From: Tissierellia bacterium
Lineage (GTDB): Bacteria; Bacillota_A; Clostridia; Tissierellales; Peptoniphilaceae
Assembly (NCBI GenBank): GCA_012513395.1
Contig: JAAZCH010000182.1
Coordinates: 1-32,967 of the forward strand
Length of the DNA: 32,967 nucleotides
Direction of reading: 5' to 3'
The first letter of the stretch is position 1, and each line of letters starts with the position of its first letter. Below, piece after piece: positions 1 through 7,111 of the stretch. Under the pieces are notes generated by a model. It had not been told where the DNA came from and ran no database searches. It saw nothing but the letters and a program-made list of their open reading frames with translations. Position numbers and translations under genes: made by a program.

Positions 1-386
1 CACGAAATATTTAATTCGATAAAATCTATATTTGTGTCATTTATCTCTTCGATTATTTTTAAATATTCATCAATATAACTCCCACTGACATTAACCAAAA
101 CTCTTGTGTCCAATGATTCCAAAAAAGGAATTTCGTCTTGTACAAAAGCTTTTACTCCTGGATTTTCTAAGCCTATGCTGTTTATCATACCGCTGGGTGT
201 TTCAAAAATTCTGATTCCCGTATTCCCTGGTCTGCTATCGTAGGTCACTCCCAAAGTAGAAATACCGCCCAATTTTGAAAGGTCGAAGAATTTTTCATAC
301 TCTCTTCCTACTCCAAAAGTTCCAGATGCTGCAATTATAGGATTTTTAAATTCTACTCCACAAATATTTACTTTTGTATTAGTCAT
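1..386 (-). CDS. pyrD: Dihydroorotate dehydrogenase catalytic subunit (PyrD, class 1B), partial
   Basis: Translating the minus strand from the ATG at 384-386 gives an open frame that runs off the left edge (about 128 residues). It begins with the family pattern NPIIAASGTFG after a short strand and contains LVNVSGS, and the last readable residues are FIELNIS followed by the start of a Cys codon, matching the ELNISCPN core of this FMN (TIM-barrel) enzyme. It oxidises dihydroorotate to orotate; the 1B type passes electrons to PyrK, which is encoded immediately upstream. The start overlaps the pyrK stop by 8 nt, and GAGGTGA sits 6 nt before the ATG. The C-terminal half, including the catalytic Cys loop, is outside the window. 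Confidence 0.93.
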   Translation of the reverse strand, partial: MTNTKVNICGVEFKNPIIAASGTFGVGREYEKFFDLSKLGGISTLGVTYDSRPGNTGIRIFETPSGMINSIGLENPGVKAFVQDEIPFLESLDTRVLVNVSGSYIDEYLKIIEEINDTNIDFIELNIS

Positions 387-1128
387 TGAAAATCACCTCT
401 TCACCTTTAAAAACTGGACCATCTGTGCAAACATGCTTATTTCCTTCAACATTTCCACAAGTACATCCGAAGCATGCACCTACTCCACAAGCCATTCTGC
501 TTTCAAGGGACAAGTACAATTTCGTTTTGTCTATGCACATTTTTTGCAACACTTTCATCATGGGCGTGGGTCCACATGAAATTACGTAGTCGTATTCTTC
601 TGGTTTGAAATTATCAGTTACATATCCCTTATGTCCTGTTCGTCCGGATTCAGTAGCAACATGAATATCTTCTACGTAATCATCCAAATCCTCAAATCCG
701 TAAAATTCATCGCGATATCCTGTGTATATATCAATTTTAGAATTTTTTAAGCTTTTAGCTAAATATCTCATGGGTGCAATTCCAGCCCCACCTGATACCA
801 AGGCGATTTTCCCTTCGATGGATAAATCAAATCCTTCGCCAAGTGGACCCATAGCTTCTACTGAATCTCCAGGGCGCAATTTGGATAGCATTTCAGTTCC
901 CCTGCCCATAATCTCATATAAAAAAGTTATTTCATTATTTTTTAAATCATTTATACTAAATGGTCTTGGTAAGAGGGGATCTAGGCTACTTCCTATCTTA
1001 ACCATATAGAATTGGCCAGGTAATCCCTCAATGATAGCATCATCTTTTGACTTCAAAACTAATTCATAAACATCCATCGCTAGTGATTCATTAGAAATCA
1101 CTTCGTATTTTTCATATCCTTTTTTCAA
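379..1128 (-). CDS. pyrK: Dihydroorotate dehydrogenase electron transfer subunit (PyrK)
   Basis: This 249-aa flavoprotein transfers electrons from the PyrD FMN through FAD and a [2Fe-2S] cluster to NAD+. Visible features in order: a ferredoxin-reductase-like FAD domain with RPFSIND near residue 55, the glycine-rich GGAGIAPMRYL segment near 113, a CGPTPM motif near 185, and the cluster-binding cysteines C214, C219, C222 and C234 in CGVGACFGC plus a distal Cys. Length is usual for PyrK. The start codon is TTG at 1126-1128, with GGAG 7 nt upstream. It follows pyrI by 24 nt and overlaps pyrD, consistent with the obligate PyrD-PyrK heterotetramer. Confidence 0.96.
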   Translation of the reverse strand: MKKGYEKYEVISNESLAMDVYELVLKSKDDAIIEGLPGQFYMVKIGSSLDPLLPRPFSINDLKNNEITFLYEIMGRGTEMLSKLRPGDSVEAMGPLGEGFDLSIEGKIALVSGGAGIAPMRYLAKSLKNSKIDIYTGYRDEFYGFEDLDDYVEDIHVATESGRTGHKGYVTDNFKPEEYDYVISCGPTPMMKVLQKMCIDKTKLYLSLESRMACGVGACFGCTCGNVEGNKHVCTDGPVFKGEEVIFND

Positions 1129-1152
1129 CCTTTATCTCCAATCCTATTTATT

Positions 1153-1584
1153 TTAATCTTCCCATTCGTATACGGTGTCACAATAAACGCATTTATATTT
1201 CCCAACATTTTCGTCGATTAGCGTGAATCTTTGAGTAATATGTTTTTCATCTGTCGTTACACATCTTGGGTTCTTGCAACTAATCACTCCTTCAAAGGTT
1301 TGGGGCAGTTCTATTTGCTTCTTTTCAATTATCTCTTCATTTTCAATGATGTTTACCGTTATATTAGGGGCGATTACTCCTAAGATATTTAAATCCATAT
1401 CTATATTGTTTTCAATTTTTATTAAATCTTTTCTCCCCATCTTCTTACTGGGTACATTCATAATCATGGCGACTACGTAATCAGCATTATGTAGTTCTAA
1501 GTATTTGTAAATACACATTGCATGACCTGCTTCAATGTGATCGATTACGATTCCTCTGCTTATACTATCTACTTTTAACATCAT
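1153..1584 (-). CDS. pyrI: Aspartate carbamoyltransferase regulatory subunit (PyrI)
   Basis: This 143-aa protein is the allosteric subunit of aspartate transcarbamoylase, which binds nucleotides and holds catalytic trimers together. The C-terminal zinc site is intact: C103, C108 (CKNPRC), C132 and C135 (CVYC). The N-terminal allosteric domain is present in full length. Its ATG overlaps the pyrB TGA as ATGA, so the two are translationally coupled; a second ATG three bases later (1579-1581) lies 7 nt from GGAGG and may be the real start, shortening the protein by one residue. Having PyrI beside PyrB points to a B2-type ATCase regulated by nucleotides as well as by leader attenuation. Confidence 0.96.
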   Translation of the reverse strand: MMLKVDSISRGIVIDHIEAGHAMCIYKYLELHNADYVVAMIMNVPSKKMGRKDLIKIENNIDMDLNILGVIAPNITVNIIENEEIIEKKQIELPQTFEGVISCKNPRCVTTDEKHITQRFTLIDENVGKYKCVYCDTVYEWED

Positions 1585-2495
1585 ATTGCCTCCAAAAGTT
1601 TCCCTATTAGCGCCATTCTCACATACATGCCATTCTTCAATTGGTCAAAATAATGGGCTCTTGGGTCATCGTCTACTTCCACGCTGATTTCGTTTACTCT
1701 TGGTAGAGGATGTAGAATTGACAAATCTTCCTTGGCAGTTTTTAGTTTATTTTTGTCTAGGATATAGCTGTCTTTTAATCTGACATAATCTGCTTCGTTG
1801 AAAAATCTTTCCTTTTGCACTCTAGTCATGTACAAAATATCCAACTCTCCAATGACATCTTCCAGTCTTTCCACTTCTTTAAATGGAATGTTTTTTCTTA
1901 TAATTATTTCATCTTTTATATATTCAGGAACCTCCAGTTCTTTTGGAGATATTAAAATTAACCTCACATTGGGATATCGCGTAATGGCCTTGATAAGCGA
2001 ATGGACAGTTCTTCCAAATTTTAAATCTCCGCAAAATCCAATAGTAAGGTCTGATAATTTTCCTTTTTTTCTCTTAATGGTCAGTAAATCTGTAAGAGTT
2101 TGGGTGGGATGTTGATGCCCACCATCTCCTGCATTAATAACAGGCACAAAAGAATTTTCTGATGCGTATCTAGGCGCCCCTTCCTTGGGATGCCTTATAG
2201 CTATAATATCTGAATACGAGCCTACGGTTTTTATAGTATCGGCGATACTTTCGCCTTTTTTTACAGAACTGGATCCTGGCTCTGAAAACCCAATTACTTT
2301 TCCGCCTAGTCTAAGCATTGCAGCTTCAAAACTAAATCTCGTTCTAGTACTAGGCTCATAAAAAAGTGTAGCTAATATTTTATTCTCACATAAATGATAG
2401 TAATTTTCTTCATTTTCGATCATATCCTCAGACAGTCGAAAAATCTCATCCATTTCTTCTACAGTAAAGTCCAATGGATCTATTAAATGTCTCAA
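1581..2495 (-). CDS. pyrB: Aspartate carbamoyltransferase catalytic subunit (PyrB)
   Basis: This 304-aa enzyme condenses carbamoyl phosphate with aspartate, the committed step of pyrimidine synthesis. The carbamoyl phosphate loop PSTRTRFSF is at residues 48-56, the motif [10 protein letters not shown] at about 123-132, and [10 protein letters not shown] near residue 260. Length is normal. The start codon is TTG (2493-2495) with a strong GGAGG 6 nt upstream. It is the first gene of the pyrB-pyrI-pyrK-pyrD operon and is separated from its promoter by a 140-nt leader containing a PyrR-like attenuator, so expression is probably controlled by pyrimidine levels at the RNA level. Confidence 0.97.
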   Translation of the reverse strand: MRHLIDPLDFTVEEMDEIFRLSEDMIENEENYYHLCENKILATLFYEPSTRTRFSFEAAMLRLGGKVIGFSEPGSSSVKKGESIADTIKTVGSYSDIIAIRHPKEGAPRYASENSFVPVINAGDGGHQHPTQTLTDLLTIKRKKGKLSDLTIGFCGDLKFGRTVHSLIKAITRYPNVRLILISPKELEVPEYIKDEIIIRKNIPFKEVERLEDVIGELDILYMTRVQKERFFNEADYVRLKDSYILDKNKLKTAKEDLSILHPLPRVNEISVEVDDDPRAHYFDQLKNGMYVRMALIGKLLEAI

Positions 2496-2542
2496 ATTTT
2501 TCCTCCTTATAACCTCTCTGGATTTAATTTAAAGGATTGCAT

Positions 2543-2569
2543 AAAAAATACCTTCCACAAAAAGGAAGG
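2543..2569 (-). terminator. Intrinsic terminator inside the pyr leader (attenuator)
   Basis: On the minus-strand RNA, CCUUCC and GGAAGG (plus 2564-2569 and 2551-2556) form a 6-bp GC-rich stem with a 7-nt loop, followed by a U-rich tract (2543-2548). It lies between the pyr promoter and pyrB, so it acts before the operon rather than after a gene. Its 5' half can instead pair with an upstream segment (2595-2602), as expected for transcription attenuation. Confidence 0.8.
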
Positions 2570-2626
2570 CATAATAAACTAATATAGTGCGCACTCCTTT
2601 TTGAATTCTCTGATTCAAATTAAAGG
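2559..2626 (-). promoter_or_regulatory. PyrR-like attenuator: binding hairpin and antiterminator
   Basis: The leader RNA holds three competing structures. A hairpin with a 7-bp stem UUUGAAU/AUUCAAA and hexaloop CAGAGA (plus 2600-2619) is extended by CCUU/AAGG (2623-2626 with 2596-2599) across an asymmetric UAA bulge. PyrR-binding RNAs are known for a CNGNGA hexaloop and an internal bulge; the loop matches exactly but the closing pairs differ from the Bacillus consensus. The segment AAAAAGGA (2595-2602) can alternatively pair perfectly with UCCUUUUU (2559-2566), breaking both the hairpin and the terminator. Binding of UMP-loaded PyrR would favour termination. pyrR itself is not in the window. 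Confidence 0.72.
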
Positions 2627-2641
2627 TTCTCAGCTCACTTA

Positions 2642-2670
2642 AATTTACCATATCGTTTATGGTATGTCAA
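2642..2670 (-). promoter_or_regulatory. pyr operon promoter with embedded inverted repeat
   Basis: A perfect -35 TTGACA (2665-2670), 17-bp spacer and -10 TAAATT (2642-2647) read toward pyrB. Within the spacer and -10 lies a perfect inverted repeat, TACCATA-N5-TATGGTA in either strand's reading (2646-2664), a candidate operator. The promoter begins about 18 bp after the stop codon of the preceding amidase gene, giving the pyr genes their own start site. Confidence 0.75.
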
Positions 2671-2687
2671 TCGAACTTTACTTCAAA

Positions 2688-3896
2688 TTATTTATTTTTT
2701 TCTATCAAATATTTTAAAATTATTTCTGCGCCTCTGCCCATTTCTTCAACAGAAACATACTCATTGGGGTTGTGACTTACTCCTTCTTTACATGGTACAA
2801 AAATTAAAATTGAATCCCAAAACTTGGCCATATTATTACAATCGTGTCCTGCACCACTGGGCATCACTTTGTATTTATAACCGTCTCTTTTTGCAATTTG
2901 TTCAAATTCGTCTATCATCCTTTGAGATAGTGTAACTGCAGGAGAAACTATTGGAGGAGTTAAAACTGCTTCAACTTTTCTCCTGTCACAAATTTCCAAA
3001 ATTCTCTCTTGAATTTTTCTCATGGATGACGCCATTGAATCGTTATTTATATCCCTCGTATCCATTGAAAATTTTGTATATCCTGGCACCACATTCATAG
3101 CATTAGGTTTGTTTTCGACAAATCCAACAGTCCCTACTGAGGTTGGGGTTTCATTTGTTCCTATTTCTTCAACAGCCAGAATGATTTCTGCTACTGCAGC
3201 CAAGCTATCTGCCCTTAAATTCATAGGTGTAGCACCGGCATGTTCAGCCATTCCTATAATTTCACCTGTTATAGATGTTACTCCTGTTATGACATTTACT
3301 ATTCCTATTTCAAGTTCTTCATCTTCTAAAACTCTAGCTTGTTCAATGTGAAGCTCGATGTAATCTATTATCCCGTCTATTTTTTTAGGATTTTCAGAGT
3401 ATCCTCTCTCTTTGAATATCTCCTCATAAGAAATCCCTGTTCGACTTTTAATATCTCGCATGGTATCAAATTTGGTAACTCCTGTTATTAAGCTGCTTCC
3501 AGTTAGAGGAGTCATAAAGTTGGCAGATTCTTCACATCTAAAGGCTACAGTTTTTAGTGGAAGTTTTTTACCATCTTCCACTAAAATTTTCATAATAGCA
3601 AGTCCAATTGCTACTCCTGCCACGCCGTCATAACGGCCTCCGTCCACAACGGAATCCAAATGGGAACCAATCAAATGATACTCATCGAAGTCTCCAATAT
3701 GAGCAAAGCTATTTCCTATTTCGTCTACATAGGTATTTAGTCCGAATTTTCTAGCCAGCTCCAAGAATTTGTCATGCATTTCATCTTCCACTTCAGTATA
3801 ACCAAGGCGAGTAACTCCAACGCTATCTTTTAAAGCTCCTATTGGGAAAAATTCATTCATTATTAATTCAATATTGTCATTTAATCTTTCTAGCAT
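2688..3896 (-). CDS. M20-family Zn-dependent amidase (hydantoinase/carbamoylase family)
   Basis: This 402-aa hydrolase belongs to the M20 group that includes N-carbamoyl-L-amino acid hydrolase, allantoate amidohydrolase and ureidoglycolate amidohydrolase. Visible metal-site motifs are GSHLDSV (H79, D81), GGRYDG (D90), CEESANF (E122/E123), ELHIEQ near residue 182 and SGAGHDCNNMAK near 345. The protein is full length. It lies 10 nt downstream of an iron-sulfur flavoprotein gene and is probably cotranscribed with it. A paralogue (10584-11780) sits in the hydantoin/allantoin-type operon. The family cannot be resolved to substrate from sequence alone; a carbamoyl-amino acid or ureido acid is the most likely class. 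Confidence 0.85.
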   Translation of the reverse strand: MLERLNDNIELIMNEFFPIGALKDSVGVTRLGYTEVEDEMHDKFLELARKFGLNTYVDEIGNSFAHIGDFDEYHLIGSHLDSVVDGGRYDGVAGVAIGLAIMKILVEDGKKLPLKTVAFRCEESANFMTPLTGSSLITGVTKFDTMRDIKSRTGISYEEIFKERGYSENPKKIDGIIDYIELHIEQARVLEDEELEIGIVNVITGVTSITGEIIGMAEHAGATPMNLRADSLAAVAEIILAVEEIGTNETPTSVGTVGFVENKPNAMNVVPGYTKFSMDTRDINNDSMASSMRKIQERILEICDRRKVEAVLTPPIVSPAVTLSQRMIDEFEQIAKRDGYKYKVMPSGAGHDCNNMAKFWDSILIFVPCKEGVSHNPNEYVSVEEMGRGAEIILKYLIEKNK

Positions 3897-3906
3897 TTTT
3901 TCTCCT

Positions 3907-4503
3907 TTAATCTATTTTTTGAATAGAAAACTTACTGAGGTTTTCAAAATTTTCTCCTATTTCTATAAGTTCTTCTACAATACGGTTTTTTGTAGATACT
4001 TCCCCTTTATCTGTTTCGCTAATTAAATAATTTCCTCTGAATTCTGCATTTATGGATTTAAAAAACATATCCATAACTAATTGTCCTGCAAGAAATTGGT
4101 CATAAGTGTAATTTGCTCCACCTATACCTATAAACATCCCTATCTTTCTAGGAATTTCAATTTTTTCTCTACCGTATCCATATTTAATTCCCCAATATCT
4201 TTGGGATCTGTCCACCATAGTTTTCGTCAGAGCGTTTATGGAATTAAAATAAATTGGCGCTGATACCACAATGGCATCGCAGTTATCAAGATGGTTGTAG
4301 ATAATATTCATATCGTCTTTAAATACACAATGACCAGTTCTACTGCAATTATCACAGCCCGTGCAATTCTTAATATCCATATCCCTTAAATAAAGCTTTT
4401 CTACCTCATGACCATTTTTCTCCACACCTTGTAAAAATGCATCTAGAGCTTGGTTAGAATTTTTATTCTTCCTAAAACTTCCCATTATTGCTAAATATTT
4501 CAT
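3907..4503 (-). CDS. Iron-sulfur flavoprotein, NADPH-dependent FMN reductase family (Isf-like)
   Basis: This 198-aa flavodoxin-like protein has an N-terminal FMN loop (GSFRKNKNSNQ, residues 8-18) and a compact cysteine motif C47-x2-C50-x2-C53-x5-C59 that in the Isf family binds a [4Fe-4S] cluster; the spacing and numbering match the archaeal Isf pattern. SAPIYFNSINALTKTMVDR is the usual FMN reductase segment. Isf-type proteins transfer electrons in anaerobes, often under oxidative stress. I chose the ATG at 4501-4503 because GGAGG lies 8 nt before it; a GTG three codons upstream overlaps the ribosome site. It is divergent from a glutaredoxin-like gene with a perfect palindrome between them, and is followed by the M20 amidase gene. 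Confidence 0.85.
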   Translation of the reverse strand: MKYLAIMGSFRKNKNSNQALDAFLQGVEKNGHEVEKLYLRDMDIKNCTGCDNCSRTGHCVFKDDMNIIYNHLDNCDAIVVSAPIYFNSINALTKTMVDRSQRYWGIKYGYGREKIEIPRKIGMFIGIGGANYTYDQFLAGQLVMDMFFKSINAEFRGNYLISETDKGEVSTKNRIVEELIEIGENFENLSKFSIQKID

Positions 4504-4561
4504 CCCTTCCACCTCCTATTGTTATTATTCTTACCATAGTTTCAAGAGGTTAAACATTTTC

Positions 4562-4580
4562 AGTTTATTATTAATAAACT
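4562..4580. promoter_or_regulatory. Perfect 19-bp palindrome between divergent redox genes
   Basis: AGTTTATTATTAATAAACT reads 9-1-9 on both strands and sits between the iron-sulfur flavoprotein start (4503) and the glutaredoxin-like start (4620). Position and symmetry suggest a binding site for a dimeric regulator. It does not match the PerR consensus well and I do not recognise the family. AT-rich composition makes short palindromes easier by chance, but 19 of 19 is long. Confidence 0.5.
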
Positions 4581-4619
4581 AGGGTAATTATGAATCAGAA
4601 GAAAGAGAGGATTGATTAA

Positions 4620-4856
4620 ATGGCTAAATTAAAACTTTATACATCTAATAATTGTCCCTTTTGCGAAAGAGTAAAAGGATTTATTAAAGAAAATGAAATC
4701 GAAAATGTAGAACTGGTAAATATTTCTGAAGATGCAGAAGAAAGAGAATATTTAATTGAACACGGCGGAATGATGCAAGTTCCATGTCTTTTTGTAGACG
4801 ACGAGCCAATGTATGAATCTGCAGATATTATTGCTTATCTAAAAACTGTAAAATAA
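4620..4856 (+). CDS. Glutaredoxin-like thiol redox protein
   Basis: This 78-aa protein has a thioredoxin fold with the active site CPFC at residues 13-16, the cis-proline segment QVPCLFVDD near 53-61 and a C-terminal YESADIIAYL helix as in glutaredoxins and GST N-terminal domains. It probably reduces disulfides or acts as an electron donor, but the partner is unknown; a Cys next to the cis-Pro is an unusual detail. The ATG has a GAGAGG-type ribosome site 9 nt upstream. It is one of only two plus-strand genes here, divergent from the iron-sulfur flavoprotein, and is closed by a strong terminator. Confidence 0.88.
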   Translation: MAKLKLYTSNNCPFCERVKGFIKENEIENVELVNISEDAEEREYLIEHGGMMQVPCLFVDDEPMYESADIIAYLKTVK

Positions 4857-4862
4857 TAAACC

Positions 4863-4900
4863 AAAGCCGAGATCTTAAAAAAATAAAATCTCGGCTTTTT
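4863..4900. terminator. Bidirectional terminator between grx-like gene and add
   Basis: A perfect 11-bp stem AAAGCCGAGAT / ATCTCGGCTTT (4863-4873 and 4888-4898) with an A-rich 14-nt loop is followed on the plus strand by a run of T. It lies 7 nt after the glutaredoxin-like stop and 40 nt after the adenosine deaminase stop on the other strand, so it probably serves both convergent genes. Confidence 0.85.
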
Positions 4901-4939
4901 GAATATTAGTACAAAAAGAATCTTAGTATTAATACAAAT

Positions 4940-5932
4940 TTACAACCATTTATTAATCAATTCTGCTTTTTCTTTTTCTGTTAAAAACGCTGAATCTATG
5001 GCATCTATCTGCATTTTTTTAATTTCGTCAAGAGTAAACCCATAATAATTCTTAGCTTTTTCTATTTCTTTTTCCAAGTTCGTATCAGATAACGTCCGAT
5101 TATCCGTGTTTATAGTCACCTTTACACCCTTGTCAAATAACTCTTTTATAGGATGGAATTCGTAGCTAGGTGCACACTTGCATTGGATATTAGATGTTAT
5201 ACATACTTCTATGGGAATTTTAGATTCTATTAGTTTTTCTAAAACTTCTCTATCGTCAATAGCGTGAATTCCGTGGCCAATTCTTTTTGCTCCAAAATTA
5301 ATAGCTACATCGACGTTGTTCGGGTATGGATTTTCCCCTGCGTGGATTATATAAGGAACCTCTAAACTTTTTGCGTATTCAAAATACTCTTTATATTCCT
5401 CTAGATTATTCATTTCACCGCCAGCCAAATCAACTGCACAGACTCCTCTTTCCAAATAATCTTTAGCTATTTCAATAGTTTTAATATTTTCTTTGGGATT
5501 TGTATCTACAGGGTCATTTCTCATCATGCATAATATTAGATTTACTTTTACATCTTCATATATTTCAGCTCCACGTTTTATTCCTTCTAAAACAGCCAGC
5601 ACCACCTGCTCTTGGGATAGTCCTTTTCTCGTATGATGTTGTGGGGCAAATCTTATTTCTGCGTAAGCAATATTGTCTTCGCTCAACTTTTTTATTACCC
5701 CAACTGTAGATAAGGAAAGAGCTTCTTCATCTTGAAGTATAGAAATGGGTAGCTCAAATTTACTGAGAAATTCTTCTAAACTTTCATTATCACTACTGAC
5801 TCTCATCATTTTCTGAAATTTTTCGATGTTAGTATCTTCAGATATTAATCCCCTACTAATAGCTAGTTGAAAACTCGTTTCTATATCCAAGGAGCCATCT
5901 AAATGACAGTGTAAGTCAATATATTTCTTCAT
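4940..5932 (-). CDS. add: Adenosine deaminase
   Basis: This 330-aa cytosolic zinc enzyme deaminates adenosine or deoxyadenosine to inosine, releasing ammonia. The metal and catalytic residues are visible: H8 and H10 in DLHCHLDGS, H197 and E200 in HAGE, H220 in IGHGIHA, and the Asp of TINTDN (D277). The usual NTDDP turn reads NTDNRTLS, a modest deviation near the second Asp, which could shift specificity toward other aminopurines or be a clade variant. It starts 29 nt after the arginase stop and is probably cotranscribed with rocF, linking two ammonia- or urea-releasing reactions. Confidence 0.93.
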   Translation of the reverse strand: MKKYIDLHCHLDGSLDIETSFQLAISRGLISEDTNIEKFQKMMRVSSDNESLEEFLSKFELPISILQDEEALSLSTVGVIKKLSEDNIAYAEIRFAPQHHTRKGLSQEQVVLAVLEGIKRGAEIYEDVKVNLILCMMRNDPVDTNPKENIKTIEIAKDYLERGVCAVDLAGGEMNNLEEYKEYFEYAKSLEVPYIIHAGENPYPNNVDVAINFGAKRIGHGIHAIDDREVLEKLIESKIPIEVCITSNIQCKCAPSYEFHPIKELFDKGVKVTINTDNRTLSDTNLEKEIEKAKNYYGFTLDEIKKMQIDAIDSAFLTEKEKAELINKWL

Positions 5933-5961
5933 TTTCTTTTCATCCTATCATTTATTTAATT

Positions 5962-6873
5962 TTATAGTTGGGATTCTCCAAACAATGCACAAATTAATGC
6001 CGTCGCTACTTCTGCTGTTTCATTTTGGTCGTCTAAAAGCGGATTCACTTCCACAAATTCTATCGAACAAATATTATCCAATTGGGAAGTTAGCTCCAAA
6101 GCAATTTTAGCCTCCCTGAAATTCAATCCACCTAAAACTTTTACACCAGTTCCAGGCGCCACTTTAGGGTCTAGGCAATCTACGTCGAAGGACACGTGAA
6201 TAACGTCAGTATTTTTAGAAATGTATTCCAATGCTTCGTTCATAACTTCTTCAATTCCTAGTCTATCGATATCTTGAACCGAAAAAGCTTTTATTCCCAG
6301 CTTTCGAATAATTTCTCTCTCCCCTGGATCCAAATCTCTAAGTCCAATATATACAATATTTTCTGGTTTTAAAACACCTCGCGCTTCACCAATACCAGAA
6401 AGTCTTTTATCTCCCATTCCCATCAGTGATGCTATTGGCATTCCATGAATATTTCCTGTGGGAGTCGTAACTTCAGTATTAATGTCAGCGTGGGCGTCGA
6501 AATAAATTATTCCTGGATTTTCGTAATTATTCAAAACTCCCTTCACGCTGCCCAAGACACTTGAATGATCTCCCCCTAAGATAAGTGGCAATCTATTTTT
6601 TTTAATGATTGTATCTACAATTATAGAAAGGTCTTCATTCGCATCTATTATGGTTTCCAAATGATTTAAATTGTCAGGTGATTTTTTTAGCTTATACTCA
6701 CCTTTAACAGCTATATTTCCTAAGTCCATGATGGAGTAATCCATCGCTTCCAATCTATCAATTAAGCCAGCTATCCTTATAGCTTCAGGGCCTAATCGAG
6801 TTCCCAATTGGCTAGCTCCCATATCTAATGGTACGCCAATTATGGAAATTTCTCTTTTTAATCTATTTTTCAT
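5962..6873 (-). CDS. rocF: Arginase (ureohydrolase family)
   Basis: This 303-aa manganese enzyme hydrolyses arginine to ornithine and urea. All six Mn ligands are seen: H103 in GGDHS, D126, H128 and D130 in DAHADIN, and D230 and D232 in SFDVDCLDP. The arginase-type stretch NTEVTTPTGNIHGMP favours arginase over agmatinase or formimidoylglutamase. The ATG has GGAGG upstream and a good promoter at 6910-6937. No urease or ornithine genes are in the window. It heads a two-gene unit with add. Confidence 0.92.
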   Translation of the reverse strand: MKNRLKREISIIGVPLDMGASQLGTRLGPEAIRIAGLIDRLEAMDYSIMDLGNIAVKGEYKLKKSPDNLNHLETIIDANEDLSIIVDTIIKKNRLPLILGGDHSSVLGSVKGVLNNYENPGIIYFDAHADINTEVTTPTGNIHGMPIASLMGMGDKRLSGIGEARGVLKPENIVYIGLRDLDPGEREIIRKLGIKAFSVQDIDRLGIEEVMNEALEYISKNTDVIHVSFDVDCLDPKVAPGTGVKVLGGLNFREAKIALELTSQLDNICSIEFVEVNPLLDDQNETAEVATALICALFGESQL

Positions 6874-6909
6874 TAATCCTCCAAATAAGCATTTATTACA
6901 TACAGCTAA

Positions 6910-6937
6910 ATTATACCCAATAGAATGATTTTGTAAA
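6910..6937 (-). promoter_or_regulatory. rocF-add promoter
   Basis: A -35 TTTACA (6932-6937), 16-bp spacer and perfect -10 TATAAT (6910-6915) read toward rocF, about 37 bp before its ATG. Confidence 0.65.
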
Positions 6938-6953
6938 GAAATCAGAGAGTCAA

Positions 6954-7110
6954 TTAATAGTTAAAAGTGTAAAGTTAAAGATTTAAAAAAACCTTCGGTA
7001 TGGAATTTTTGATTCCAAAATCCGAAGGTTTTATTATCCATTTAAAGTTCAAGATTTTTTACTTACTTACGGGGCGTAGCCCAACTTTACACTCTTCACT
7101 TTTAACTTTA
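6954..7110. repeat. Short element with imperfect terminal inverted repeats (MITE-like)
   Basis: About 157 bp between rocF and the next amidohydrolase gene are bounded by inverted sequences: AGTTAAAAGTG and GTGTAAAGTT (overlapping, 6959-6976) on the left, and their complements AACTTTACAC (7083-7092) and CACTTTTAACT (7097-7107) on the right, the right end carrying a short insertion. A 14-of-15 direct repeat TAAAGTTMAAGATTT (6970-6984, 7043-7057) lies just inside each end around a central hairpin. The right side also has GGGGCGTAGCCC. No coding potential. It may be a miniature non-autonomous element or a dispersed intergenic repeat. Confidence 0.45.
6982..7032 (-). terminator. Terminator after the M20 amidohydrolase gene
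   Basis: A two-part stem, AAAACCTTCGG with CCGAAGGTTTT (6988-6998, 7022-7032) and inner TGGAAT with ATTCCA (7001-7006, 7012-7017), is followed on the minus strand by a U-rich run. It lies 80 bp downstream of the amidohydrolase stop, inside the repeat-like element. Confidence 0.75.
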
Positions 7111-7111
7111 A

